Below, piece after piece: positions 1-7,762 of a DNA stretch of 64,000 nucleotides. Made by a program: the position numbers and the translations under genes. Within the stretch, counting starts at the first letter, position 1, and every line of letters starts with the position of its first letter. This stretch comes from a virus. Under the pieces are notes generated by a model that was not told where the DNA came from, searched no databases, and saw only the letters and a program-made list of their open reading frames with translations. The stretch spans positions 1 through 64,000 of IMG/VR virus record IMGVR_UViG_3300020442_003756, one strand, 5' to 3'.

Positions 1-813
1 TACATTAGTTGTGGTTTTTAATGTTTTAGCTAAATTTAAAGCTTTAAGATATTTTTTATTTTTTTCACTAGGATTTTTCATTTTTTTAATTCGTGAAATT
101 TCCTTTTTAATTTTTGTTAGTGGAATTTTTTCTCCTTTAGGGATATTTAATCTTTTTCTTACTGTACCTTGTTTTAAATTACCTGCTTTTTTACCCTTAG
201 CAGCCATTTTTTCATATGTGTCTCCTTCATTTACATTATCTCTATTTAAGATATTGTAAACTTCATCTTTATCAGCTTGACTTAATTTTTTAGGTAATAA
301 TTTTTCTAATTTTTCCTGAGATACTTTAGCTGCATTTCTAGCAGCAGTACCTGATGCACCTGAATCTGTAACGGTAGGTCTTAAAGTAATATTAGGATAA
401 TTATCAGCTGCTTTAGTTCTTTTTGCTATATCAGTAAAATCTTCTTCATTACCTTCTCTAGCACCTAAAACCCAATCTACTTCTACTTCGGGATTTTCTT
501 TAGCAAAATCATAAACAGCTCTTATTGGGGGTTTTGAAGTTGGTTCTAATGTAACTTTAATAGGTAAATATTGTTTGTAAATATCCCAAATCATTAATGA
601 TTGAGATTGATCAATACCATCTCTTGTTTTATCACCAATATAAATTTTTAATTCATCTAAATCTGGGTTATCAGCTAAAGCTTGAGTAACTACTTTATAA
701 TGACCATTAGTTGGAGGTTTAAATCCACCAGCATAAAGTCCTACTTTTTTAGGTCTTTTTGTTCGTTGATCAGGTGATAATTCACTAATTAAAAATTCAG
801 TTAACTTATTCAT
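1..813 (-). CDS. Nucleotidyltransferase (HxGH family), 3' end outside window
   Basis: The reading frame is open from an ATG at 813 to the window edge (271 residues visible, no stop), so the C-terminus is missing. Residues 25-38 carry a cytidylyl/adenylyl-transferase signature (YAGGFKPPTNGH; T-N-G-H at 35-38), and S-G-T-A-A-R at 154-159 matches the second nucleotide-binding motif (S-x-T-x-x-R) of this Rossmann-like family. The part after about residue 170 is Lys-rich and not recognised. The start overlaps the stop of the upstream kinase gene by one base (TAATG), so the two are translationally coupled and probably act on one substrate. The substrate cannot be told from sequence; NMN, FMN, pantetheine phosphate and sugar phosphates are all used in this family. 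Confidence 0.7.
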   Translation of the reverse strand, partial: MNKLTEFLISELSPDQRTKRPKKVGLYAGGFKPPTNGHYKVVTQALADNPDLDELKIYIGDKTRDGIDQSQSLMIWDIYKQYLPIKVTLEPTSKPPIRAVYDFAKENPEVEVDWVLGAREGNEEDFTDIAKRTKAADNYPNITLRPTVTDSGASGTAARNAAKVSQEKLEKLLPKKLSQADKDEVYNILNRDNVNEGDTYEKMAAKGKKAGNLKQGTVRKRLNIPKGEKIPLTKIKKEISRIKKMKNPSEKNKKYLKALNLAKTLKTTTNV

Positions 814-1607
814 TACTTTAAAAAAGCATTTATTGTAGCTCTTGCTTCATCAGCCGAAACAGAAGTATTAATAATTTCTTCTGCACCACCATCTAATAAA
901 TCTTTAATTTCTTTATTTAATTTTTCTTTTTGTTTATCTGCATATCTTTGCCTAGCAGCTGTTTTAGGTTTAGTGTTTTTAGGTTTAAAAGGAGTTAAAT
1001 ATTTAGCAATTATATCCTCGACATTATCTAATTTTTCATCCTCTAAAGTATTAGCAACAGAAACAAAATTATCTTTAAATAATTCTCTATACGGTTTATG
1101 GTTTTGAGTTACACTATTCCATGTTTTTAAAACAATTGCTGGCATTAAACTTCTATCTTTACCCCCTGATTTTTCAAATCTATCTTGGTTTTGTTTTAGT
1201 GATCTTTCTAAATCAGTATAAACATAAAGCATAAATACTTCATACCCCGCTTCTTCTAATTCATTTTTTAACTCTACTGTTTTTTTAAATGATGCTGCAG
1301 TACCATCTAAAATAAAAGATTCTTTAGCTTTGATAGTATCTTCTACATCTTTATCAAAATCTTTATTAGCTTGTGCCATAGCAATAGCTTGTTTACTTCT
1401 ATCTTCTGGGGATGAATTTTTAAGATCTAAAGACACATTAGCTTTTTTAAGATTATCAATGTATCTATTATCAACATTTAAAACTTTAATATTATCTAAA
1501 TTTAAACCTTTTAAAACATAACCTTTACCAGCGCCTGGAGCACCAGCTAAAATTATAGCTTTCGGTTGACCTACTTGCTCTTTTAAAAGTTCATAGAGTT
1601 TTATCAT
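813..1607 (-). CDS. P-loop kinase (zeta-toxin / AAA_33-like)
   Basis: A 264-residue protein with a Walker A of the nucleotide-kinase type near residues 21-28 (GAPGAGKG) and an F-I-L-D-G-T stretch that fits a Walker B or lid element. The middle is like zeta-toxin or polynucleotide-kinase style P-loop ATPases; the last 60 residues are Lys-rich. It is followed with one-base overlap by an HxGH nucleotidyltransferase, and the same kinase-plus-transferase order recurs at 4023-4816, which suggests two-step activation of a small molecule rather than a toxin. The ATG lies six bases after a TATATTTA promoter box, so the transcript should be leaderless. Toxin activity is possible but no antitoxin is adjacent. 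Confidence 0.65.
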   Translation of the reverse strand: MIKLYELLKEQVGQPKAIILAGAPGAGKGYVLKGLNLDNIKVLNVDNRYIDNLKKANVSLDLKNSSPEDRSKQAIAMAQANKDFDKDVEDTIKAKESFILDGTAASFKKTVELKNELEEAGYEVFMLYVYTDLERSLKQNQDRFEKSGGKDRSLMPAIVLKTWNSVTQNHKPYRELFKDNFVSVANTLEDEKLDNVEDIIAKYLTPFKPKNTKPKTAARQRYADKQKEKLNKEIKDLLDGGAEEIINTSVSADEARATINAFLK

Positions 1608-1613
1608 ATGTTA

Positions 1614-1645
1614 TAAATATACGAAAAATTCCTGGGGTATCCTAA
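1614..1645 (-). promoter_or_regulatory. Host-type (class A) promoter of the kinase operon
   Basis: On the minus strand TTAGG (1645-1641), 19-nt spacer, TATATTTA (1621-1614). The ATG of the kinase follows at 1607, about where transcription should start, so a leaderless mRNA is predicted. The spacer shares GATACCCCAGGA- and TTCG-type sequence with the other class A promoters. Confidence 0.65.
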
Positions 1646-1656
1646 ATTATTAATGG

Positions 1657-1684
1657 AAAAAGACAAAAGCCCCTTTAGGGGGCT
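1657..1684 (-). terminator. Intrinsic terminator
   Basis: On the minus strand AGCCCC-CTAAA-GGGGCT forms a six-base-pair GC-rich stem (1684-1679 with 1673-1668), followed at once by TTTTGTCTTTTT. This is the best rho-independent terminator in the window. It separates the upstream transcripts from the kinase promoter. Confidence 0.8.
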
Positions 1685-1739
1685 AGGCTTTTTACGTGGT
1701 TTTGTGTCGTCCACGGAGTGCTTTAGAGCTACTCACAAC
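1657..1739 (-). ncRNA. Candidate small RNA between promoter and terminator
   Basis: A complete class A promoter (1745-1776) points at this segment and a strong terminator closes it about 80 bases later. No ATG-started frame of useful length lies between. The predicted RNA contains a hairpin (CGTGG pairing with CCACG around an 11-base loop, about 1694-1714) and then the terminator stem. Function is unknown. The alternative is that the promoter is only a relic of a promoter that once served the kinase gene, since the kinase now has its own copy 130 bases downstream. Confidence 0.5.
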
Positions 1740-1744
1740 TGGGG

Positions 1745-1776
1745 TGAATATACGACTATTTTCTGTGGTAGCCAAA
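1745..1776 (-). promoter_or_regulatory. Class A promoter facing the candidate sRNA
   Basis: TTTGG (1776-1772), spacer of exactly 19 nt, TATATTCA (1752-1745). It is nearly the same as the promoter of the RadA-like gene at 57131-57162 (both TTTGG-M-TACC...AAATAGTCG-TATATT-Y-AC). Its -33 box lies immediately upstream of, and partly at, the 3' end of the nuclease gene. Confidence 0.6.
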
Positions 1777-1778
1777 TT

Positions 1779-2546
1779 TTACACGGTTCTTTTTACAGTT
1801 GTTTTAAATGAAGAAGTTGCTGGTTTATGTTTAGGATTTTCTATATCAAATATTCTTTTTACAGATTTAAATATTTCTAAATTTTCTTCTTGTGTTCTTG
1901 GTGATTCATATAATTCCCATTTTTTTCCTTTAATTTTTTCACCTGATCTATCAACACCCCTTGATTTAGATTTTAACCATAATATACCTATTCTATCAGC
2001 ATCTTTTCCAAAACATTCTTTATACATTTGAGTATAAGCAGCACTTTGTAAATCATAAGTAGTATGTAAATGATTAGATGTTTTAAAATCAATAACCCAT
2101 AACTCACCATTTATTTCACAAATACAATCACAAGTACCTGCTACTTTTAATTCATCACTAAATAAATGTACTTCGGTTTCAATTAAAGTAGGATTATGAG
2201 TTTCCCAAAAATCAACAAATTTTAAAAACATCTGCCAAACTAAAGGATCCATTTTAGGATAACCACTTTCACTTAAATAATTTAACTCTTTACCTTCAAA
2301 ATATTGTTCAATTAATTCGTGTACAGCTGTACCTTCCTCACTTGATTTTTTAACAATCCAATCTGCACTATAACCTACTTTTTTAAGCCAATCTTCAAAA
2401 TGCTTACCTTTAGGATAAGAATTTAAAACATAAGTTACAGATGGGTAATATTCACCATTTCTTCTATAATATCTAGAATCAGGTAAAGTAATTTGTTTAT
2501 GATCTTCAGAGATCTCCAATATACGGTTGTATGTTTTCTTTATCAT
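1779..2546 (-). CDS. PD-(D/E)XK (RecB/Cas4-like) exonuclease
   Basis: 255 residues. The core reads as a RecB-family nuclease: an E-G-T-A-V-H-E helix (about residue 71-77), G-T-C-D-C near 138 for the first acidic ligand, V-I-D-F-K-T-S for the catalytic D-x-K, and Q-S-A-A-Y as the QxxxY motif. Proteins of this family trim DNA ends in recombination, repair or host DNA breakdown. It overlaps the preceding primase gene by four bases (ATGA), so it is probably made from the primase mRNA and works in replication or recombination. It might also be a Cas4-like protein, but no CRISPR genes are near. Confidence 0.75.
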   Translation of the reverse strand: MIKKTYNRILEISEDHKQITLPDSRYYRRNGEYYPSVTYVLNSYPKGKHFEDWLKKVGYSADWIVKKSSEEGTAVHELIEQYFEGKELNYLSESGYPKMDPLVWQMFLKFVDFWETHNPTLIETEVHLFSDELKVAGTCDCICEINGELWVIDFKTSNHLHTTYDLQSAAYTQMYKECFGKDADRIGILWLKSKSRGVDRSGEKIKGKKWELYESPRTQEENLEIFKSVKRIFDIENPKHKPATSSFKTTVKRTV

Positions 2547-3472
2547 ACTGCTAATTTTTGTTCCAATAAGGAAGAATAAGTCATTGGAACTGTTTTTTGA
2601 ATTAGTTTTGTGAAATTTTCAAAACCCATCTCACTTGGGTCCTTATCTTGCATGTCTACAAAATAGACTTCTTTACCTTCCATCATTAAATTTTCACAAA
2701 AGTGCAAAGCTTGTTTTATAGCATCCTTATCTAATGCTATATAAATTTTATTAACAAAAGAACTAACTATTTTTTTCATTAGTTCACTTTGAATATTTTT
2801 ACCTAATAAAGGTATTGCATTTCTTTTTATAGCAATGGCATCAAATAATCCTTCACATAATATAATAGGTAATTTCCAATTAATTAAATGCTCATTAGGA
2901 ATAATGTCTCTACTAGCTGAAGGATTTCTATATTTTACATAAGGATCTTTTTCAAATGAACGAGCTGTAAAATAATTTAATCTACCATCTGCATCATAAG
3001 TTGGTATAATAATCATATTAGCATATAAACCATCTTTACAATAACCAATATTATACTTTAGAATATCGTTTTTACTAATATTTCTTTTCTTTAAATATGC
3101 TAACGCGTGCCTACCAATGATATTGCTGTTATCAACGGTATCCAGGCTAATAAATTCAGGTGGTAATTTAACAACATCATTAGATTTAGTAAATTTAGTA
3201 ACTCTTGAGTTTTTAATTAATGATTTTGCTTCATTTAGTTTAGATGAATCAGCTCCAATAGCTCTAAATAAATTATAAATTGTTTTACCTTTTTTATCAC
3301 ACGCCCAACAATGCCAAGGATTATTACCTTGTTTATTTTCAGTTAAATTAACTTCTAATTTAGGTTTATGGTGATGACAAAAAGGACAATGATACGCGTA
3401 ATTATTACGAGCAGTTGCTTTTCCTGTTCCTAACACGGAATTTACTAAAGTTACCAATAACTGGTTTACCAT
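2543..3472 (-). CDS. DNA primase (CHC2 zinc finger + TOPRIM)
   Basis: 309 residues. N-terminal zinc-binding part with C-P-F-C at about 29-32 and C-W-A-C about 25 residues later, with His residues between; then a DnaG-type catalytic core ending in TOPRIM, where L-C-E-G-L-F-D-A gives the conserved Glu and A-L-D-K-D the Asp pair. T4 gp61 is the functional counterpart. It lacks a C-terminal helicase domain. The gene has its own class A promoter six bases from its ATG and overlaps the nuclease gene downstream, suggesting early expression of replication functions. Confidence 0.85.
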   Translation of the reverse strand: MVNQLLVTLVNSVLGTGKATARNNYAYHCPFCHHHKPKLEVNLTENKQGNNPWHCWACDKKGKTIYNLFRAIGADSSKLNEAKSLIKNSRVTKFTKSNDVVKLPPEFISLDTVDNSNIIGRHALAYLKKRNISKNDILKYNIGYCKDGLYANMIIIPTYDADGRLNYFTARSFEKDPYVKYRNPSASRDIIPNEHLINWKLPIILCEGLFDAIAIKRNAIPLLGKNIQSELMKKIVSSFVNKIYIALDKDAIKQALHFCENLMMEGKEVYFVDMQDKDPSEMGFENFTKLIQKTVPMTYSSLLEQKLAV

Positions 3473-3478
3473 AACGAT

Positions 3479-3510
3479 ATAATATACACTAACAATCTTT
3501 AATTTCCAAG
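3479..3510 (-). promoter_or_regulatory. Class A promoter of the primase operon
   Basis: CTTGG (3510-3506), 19-nt spacer, TATATTAT (3486-3479), then ATCGTT and the primase ATG at 3472. The expected start point is at or next to the ATG. The promoter lies inside the 3' end of the GIY-YIG gene. Confidence 0.6.
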
Positions 3511-3974
3511 GGATCTTCGTACTCTATCTCTTCAAAATCCTTAGTATAAAATTTACCTAATATATTATCATTAAAAAATTCATCAGGTTTTTCTAATACT
3601 TGGTATAAAAATTGGTATTTTGTTTCAAAATAAGTTAATAATTTTTTATTTGGTACAATTTTAAGTATTTCTCTTTTAAAATCTGTAGCTTTACTTTCTA
3701 ACAGTAATTGTTTTAATTGTTTTTGCGAACCATAATAATTTTTCCAATCTGATTCTTTTATAGCCAATTTATAGGCTGGTCTTCTACCTACTAGGCCTTG
3801 CATTTTAGCTAATTCTTTTTTACCTATTTTTACTTTTTTAGAAAAATAAAGTACTTTTTTACCAATATATTTTTTATTAGTAGGTTTATGTGTAATTACA
3901 TAAATAAATCCGTAAGAATTTGGTGGAAAATCTGTTATTTCTTTTTTGGTTTCGCCTTTATAGGTCCAACTCAT
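3489..3974 (-). CDS. GIY-YIG family nuclease-like protein
   Basis: 161 residues with G-F-I-Y-V-I-T and, after a short turn, K-Y-I-G-K-K near residues 22-39, the two halves of the GIY-YIG motif, and a Glu in Y-F-E-T-K late in the domain that could be the metal ligand. Free-standing GIY-YIG enzymes in T4-like phages are homing endonucleases (Seg type) or repair nucleases. No DNA-binding tail is recognisable. It has its own class B promoter, and the gene ends after the start of the primase promoter, so it looks like an insertion-type gene between two operons. Confidence 0.65.
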   Translation of the reverse strand: MSWTYKGETKKEITDFPPNSYGFIYVITHKPTNKKYIGKKVLYFSKKVKIGKKELAKMQGLVGRRPAYKLAIKESDWKNYYGSQKQLKQLLLESKATDFKREILKIVPNKKLLTYFETKYQFLYQVLEKPDEFFNDNILGKFYTKDFEEIEYEDPLEIKDC

Positions 3975-4015
3975 ATTGTGCTATTTAATTAAACTGAAGG
4001 TTTAATGCAACAATG

Positions 4016-4024
4016 ATAAATATT
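4016..4024 (-). promoter_or_regulatory. Class B promoter (AATATTTAT)
   Basis: AATATTTAT on the minus strand, 42 bases before the GIY-YIG start, without a -33 TTGG at the class A distance. It overlaps the stop end of the gene at 4023-4373. Confidence 0.45.
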
Positions 4025-4373
4025 ATAATTTACCTTCATGTCGCATTTTTTCCCTTATTTTAGTAGCTGATATATCATGTATATCAGTTGGGGGAACATG
4101 TTCAATAACTTCATAACCAACTCCTCTTCCATAATTTATGGATTCAATATCAGGGATTATTGTTATTTTTACTCTACCTTCTTCAATTAAATCTTGTAAC
4201 TCATTAGAAATATTCATTAAAATTTCTTGTGCAGACCAAGGTTGTTTCTCGTTAGGTTCAACATCTCTTATGCAAATTAATACGTTTTTACCGTCATTTA
4301 AACGTTGGTCAATTAACCAACGATGACCTTGGTGCCATGGTTGCCACCTACCAATAAACATTGAGTATTTCAT
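4023..4373 (-). CDS. Small HxGH nucleotidyltransferase
   Basis: 116 residues. Starts with F-I-G-R-W-Q-P-W-H-Q-G-H (H-x-x-H variant of the NMN/FMN adenylyltransferase nucleotide-binding loop) and ends with I-S-A-T-K-I-R, the S-x-T-K-I-R motif that contacts the triphosphate. The length is that of a minimal single-domain cytidylyl/adenylyl-transferase and is too short for ATP sulfurylase. It overlaps the APS-kinase-like gene by four bases, so the two products are probably made together and act in sequence. The substrate is unknown. Confidence 0.7.
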   Translation of the reverse strand: MKYSMFIGRWQPWHQGHRWLIDQRLNDGKNVLICIRDVEPNEKQPWSAQEILMNISNELQDLIEEGRVKITIIPDIESINYGRGVGYEVIEHVPPTDIHDISATKIREKMRHEGKL

Positions 4374-4816
4374 AAATTTAATTTAGTTGCTATATTAATA
4401 ATAGATTCAATTTCGGTTTGTTTTGTTGTATCCACATCAATAAAATCATTAATTGGTTTACCAAAATTTTGTACATGATATTTTTCTCTACCACGTTGTA
4501 CATAAGAAGTATTATAATGTACAAAAATTTCTCTTATTTGCCAATCTAATAAAGTTTTAAATTCTTCACGTTGATCTAAATAAGGAGACACTAAAGAAAC
4601 TATAACATCTTTACCTTGATTATGTAAATAATGGGATATTTTTTGTGCCGTATCTATATTAGTAACTCTACCTTTTATAGAATAATCCTTATTAGTAAAT
4701 AAATCTCTCATTTCATCTCCATCAATACGAAAAGCATGAGGAAGAAATTTTTCTTTTAATAAATTTGCAAGAACAGTTTTGCCTGAACCTGGTTGTCCTG
4801 TAAACCAATAAATCAT
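4370..4816 (-). CDS. Adenylylsulfate-kinase-like P-loop kinase
   Basis: 148 residues. Walker A G-Q-P-G-S-G-K-T at about 7-14, then R-I-D-G-D-E-M-R, the D-G-D-x-x-R motif typical of APS kinase (CysC), and S-L-V-S-P-Y with a following Arg, which fits the I-S-P-F-x-x-x-R motif. Known members phosphorylate adenylylsulfate to PAPS, the sulfate donor. Here the partner is a nucleotidyltransferase that is not ATP sulfurylase, so a different phosphoryl acceptor is possible. It sits in a sugar-modification operon, so supply of an activated group for glycan decoration is a reasonable guess. Confidence 0.65.
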   Translation of the reverse strand: MIYWFTGQPGSGKTVLANLLKEKFLPHAFRIDGDEMRDLFTNKDYSIKGRVTNIDTAQKISHYLHNQGKDVIVSLVSPYLDQREEFKTLLDWQIREIFVHYNTSYVQRGREKYHVQNFGKPINDFIDVDTTKQTEIESIINIATKLNL

Positions 4817-4821
4817 AATTA

Positions 4822-6087
4822 TTATTTAAACATATAATTTTTAACAGGTAATACTTCTGTTAAGGGTACTTTTATTTTATCAATGATTTTTTCATTAATT
4901 AAATCAGGATGTACCCACCAATCTTCAAATGGACATTCTTCATCCATAGAAATATTACCTGCAATCAAAATATATCCTTGTGATTCAAAAATATTACGTG
5001 ATTCTCTTCTTACTTTTCTTGTAGCATCATTATAATGATCATGTTCAAAAGTAATTACCCCAAATTTAACATCTTCAAAAGGTATTCTTTTTAATACTTC
5101 TAATGATTGATAAGCTGGGTCAATATCTATTGATAGATAATCTATTTCTTTACCTAAATTATATTCATTAATTAAATCTAGGTAATTTAAATGAGTAGCA
5201 TCTTCACGTATAATAGGATTTTCTCTTAAAGATTCATTCCATTTATCAACATAAGGTTGATGTAAATCAATAGATAAACCTTTCCATCTATTCTTTTTTT
5301 CTAGTAAAGCAGTATTATTACCTTCATAAGGTCTACCACCACCTATTTCAAGATAAGTACCATACATTTTATTATCATGGCATCTTAAAACAAATAAATC
5401 TTGTAAAGCTTGAGAATTAGTGTGATCTATTTTACCACAACCAGCATATCTCATTCTACTATGTAATTTTTGAAAATTTTCTCCTACGTAAGTAATTGGT
5501 TCATGTTCAATAGGAAGTAAATCAAAATTTTTAAGATTATTTAAAATAATATTAAAATACTCTTCATTGTCAATATTAGGATCTTTATATAATTCTTTCC
5601 ATAAGTTGTAAGAATGTTCTCTTTGTCCTCTCCACCAGCAAGTAAATGCTTCTTGAAATTTTAAACCCCAATGACCAACATAACCAACATCAGAACCCAA
5701 GGGTTTAGCTTCTAAATCACATATTTTTTGACCTGCAACTGCAAAATAATGGGCTTCTGTCCATTCTTCTCTTGCACTATGCCATTGACTTAATAAAAAA
5801 TAAGCTTCAGGTCTATTTGGCATATGAGTCATAGCTATCATTAATTGTTCTTTTTCCCAAACTGGTCTTCTAGTTTGTTCAGCAACACATCTATAAGTTT
5901 TTAGTAGTGCTTCATAAGCTAATAAATCATCATCAGTTAATTCAGCACACCTTAAATAAAAAGAAAGAGCAGCAGCCGTTTGACCTAATGATTCATAATA
6001 TAAACCTGTATCAAAATTAACTCCAGGATTTAAAGGAGCATCAATGTATTTATATATTTGTTCTTGTAATTGTTTTTGACTAACCAT
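4822..6087 (-). CDS. TPR protein with FkbM-type methyltransferase domain
   Basis: 421 residues. The first half (about 1-190) is helical with repeated A-x-x-x-Y/W patterns like tetratricopeptide repeats (YYESLGQTAAALSFYLRCAEL). The second half contains an S-adenosylmethionine methyltransferase fold: Y-L-E-I-G-G-G as motif I near 244, L-S-I-D-L-H as the acidic strand, then D-Y-L-S-I-D-I-D and a C-terminal V-I-T-F-E-H-D-H typical of FkbM-family O-methyltransferases. Such enzymes methylate sugar hydroxyls in glycans. It lies between the beta-propeller gene and the APS-kinase-like gene with 1-6 base gaps. Likely target: the glycan handled by this operon. Confidence 0.7.
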   Translation of the reverse strand: MVSQKQLQEQIYKYIDAPLNPGVNFDTGLYYESLGQTAAALSFYLRCAELTDDDLLAYEALLKTYRCVAEQTRRPVWEKEQLMIAMTHMPNRPEAYFLLSQWHSAREEWTEAHYFAVAGQKICDLEAKPLGSDVGYVGHWGLKFQEAFTCWWRGQREHSYNLWKELYKDPNIDNEEYFNIILNNLKNFDLLPIEHEPITYVGENFQKLHSRMRYAGCGKIDHTNSQALQDLFVLRCHDNKMYGTYLEIGGGRPYEGNNTALLEKKNRWKGLSIDLHQPYVDKWNESLRENPIIREDATHLNYLDLINEYNLGKEIDYLSIDIDPAYQSLEVLKRIPFEDVKFGVITFEHDHYNDATRKVRRESRNIFESQGYILIAGNISMDEECPFEDWWVHPDLINEKIIDKIKVPLTEVLPVKNYMFK

Positions 6088-6088
6088 A

Positions 6089-7132
6089 TTATTTTAGTTT
6101 TTCTAAATCTTCCCATTCTAACCTATCAAGTAAATGCTTAGGCCACCTTAAAATAAAAGCAGCATTATCTTGATACCCAAATGTGATTAATAAATCATCT
6201 CCATCAAGTGCTAATCCACAAGTAAATTCAATTCTAGTACCCATGTATTGGAATTGTTTTGATACTTTTACTAAATTCCAATCTTCATCCCACATAACAA
6301 ATCTGTGGTAATAAAAAGCATCTTTATATTTACCTTCATGATGGAAGAAATCTACTTCATGGGTAATACAAGTATATAAACCGTCTACTTTTATAACTTG
6401 AGAACCACCCCTTAAATCCCAAGGTAATTTTACATAATTATCTTTAGTAATTACAGTTTCACATTCGACAGTATTTAAAATACCTTCTTGTACTTTTTCT
6501 TTTCCTTTTTTATCTAGATTAACTTTAACTATTTCTAAAGGATTAGTCCATTTTAAAAAGTGATAAGGCATATCCAATACTGGCATCCAATTTTTTTCTA
6601 GATAGTTTTGAGAAGGGTGTTGAATTCTTTCTCTTGTTTTTTCAATAATAGCATCTTCAGTCCAATCAACTTCACATAATTCCATTCTACCTTGTCCATT
6701 ATCATAAACATCTCTTCTAACACCACAAATATATAACTTACCTTCCCATCTAAAAACTCTAGCATCTTCAAGGCCTACAAAAGACCAAATTGGTTTAATG
6801 TCATGTTTTGAAGTATCTACATTTCTAAATTCAAGTATTTCATGTGTTTCTCTATCTAATTTACAAAGATAATTACCTGTAGTAAGGGTTAAATCATCTT
6901 CAGGATTTAAATAAGCTAAAGCACCCCATTTACAATAAAATTTCTGATTATATTCAGAATGATATAAGGTATAATGTACGTGTCTAATATTTGCTAATAA
7001 ATCTCCATTTTCATCTAAATAAACAGAAACATTACATAAACCTGTACCTCCAGTTAATTCAGAAGGTATAATTAATGGTGTTAAACTTCCACCATTATGG
7101 ATTGCTATTTGCGATATATTGTCTAAAATCAT
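6089..7132 (-). CDS. Five-bladed beta-propeller glycosidase/phosphorylase-like protein
   Basis: 347 residues without signal peptide or membrane segment. Repeating strand-rich units and a G-L-E-D-A-R-V-F-R-W segment (about residue 120) recall the E-D-x-R signature of GH130/GH43-type five-bladed propellers that cleave or phosphorolyse glycosides. The catalytic assignment is not certain, because I cannot align the whole family by eye. It is placed between a 2OG-Fe(II) oxygenase and an FkbM methyltransferase with gaps of a few bases, which supports a role in building or trimming a glycan. It might also be a carbohydrate-binding propeller with no catalysis. Confidence 0.5.
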   Translation of the reverse strand: MILDNISQIAIHNGGSLTPLIIPSELTGGTGLCNVSVYLDENGDLLANIRHVHYTLYHSEYNQKFYCKWGALAYLNPEDDLTLTTGNYLCKLDRETHEILEFRNVDTSKHDIKPIWSFVGLEDARVFRWEGKLYICGVRRDVYDNGQGRMELCEVDWTEDAIIEKTRERIQHPSQNYLEKNWMPVLDMPYHFLKWTNPLEIVKVNLDKKGKEKVQEGILNTVECETVITKDNYVKLPWDLRGGSQVIKVDGLYTCITHEVDFFHHEGKYKDAFYYHRFVMWDEDWNLVKVSKQFQYMGTRIEFTCGLALDGDDLLITFGYQDNAAFILRWPKHLLDRLEWEDLEKLK

Positions 7133-7135
7133 ATT

Positions 7136-7762
7136 TTATATATAATGTCCACCACCTAACCATAAAACAAAAGATTTCCTAGTTCCTGATAACACAGGAG
7201 CTACTCTGTGCATCATAAAAGAAGGAAAAATAAAAACACAACCTCTTTTTCTTGGTGCTTTAATAATGTGAGAATGATTTGAATCTTTTGCATCCTCAGG
7301 AAAAGGACCTCCTTTAAATAATTCTAAATCTCCTCCTTCATAATCATCAGCTTCTGAAAGTTGGACTGTTATTGAAATTTTTCTTTGTGAACCATGAGAA
7401 GGTCCAATATCTTGATGCCATTCATATTTTCCTCCTTTACTACCTACATATTCTGTATATTGAATTTGTTCAGGCATTGTATGTAAACTAAAATTCCATA
7501 AATTACTATTAGCTTCTATAGCCATATGATTTAATTTTTCATATAACCACCACCATTGAGTATTTTGTGGTACCCATTTTACTCTAGATACTCTAGTTCT
7601 ACCATCATTCTCCCCTCCAAAAGTTGAAGCAGTATGTAAAGGTAATTTTATAACATCTTTTTCTATTTTTTTTAATTCTTCTTCGCTAAAACCTTGTTCA
7701 AAATAATAATAATTAGTTTGATCAAGTGAATCAGGTTGAGTCATTTGTAGTACTCTATTCAT
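7136..7762 (-). CDS. 2OG-Fe(II) oxygenase (prolyl-hydroxylase / PKHD-like)
   Basis: 208 residues. Y-E-W-H-Q-D-I-G gives the H-x-D iron ligands at about 115-117, M-M-H-R-V-A-P-V the distal His, and R-K-S-F-V-L-W-L-G-G the Arg for 2-oxoglutarate. G-G-D-L-E-L-F between them is typical of the prolyl-4-hydroxylase fold (D-Y-E-G-G-D-L). Family members hydroxylate proline or other side chains, or act on small molecules. It directly overlaps the GT9 gene start by one base. Protein substrate on the virion is one possibility, since this genome carries Pro-containing collagen repeats. Confidence 0.75.
   Translation of the reverse strand: MNRVLQMTQPDSLDQTNYYYFEQGFSEEELKKIEKDVIKLPLHTASTFGGENDGRTRVSRVKWVPQNTQWWWLYEKLNHMAIEANSNLWNFSLHTMPEQIQYTEYVGSKGGKYEWHQDIGPSHGSQRKISITVQLSEADDYEGGDLELFKGGPFPEDAKDSNHSHIIKAPRKRGCVFIFPSFMMHRVAPVLSGTRKSFVLWLGGGHYI

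Noticed and set aside
1330-2031. Plus-strand frames opposite the kinase and nuclease genes
   Set aside because: They are opposite-strand shadows of genes with clear protein motifs.
4370-4816. Complete sulfate assimilation pair (APS kinase plus ATP sulfurylase)
   Set aside because: The neighbouring 116-residue transferase is far too short for ATP sulfurylase and has an NMN-adenylyltransferase-like loop.
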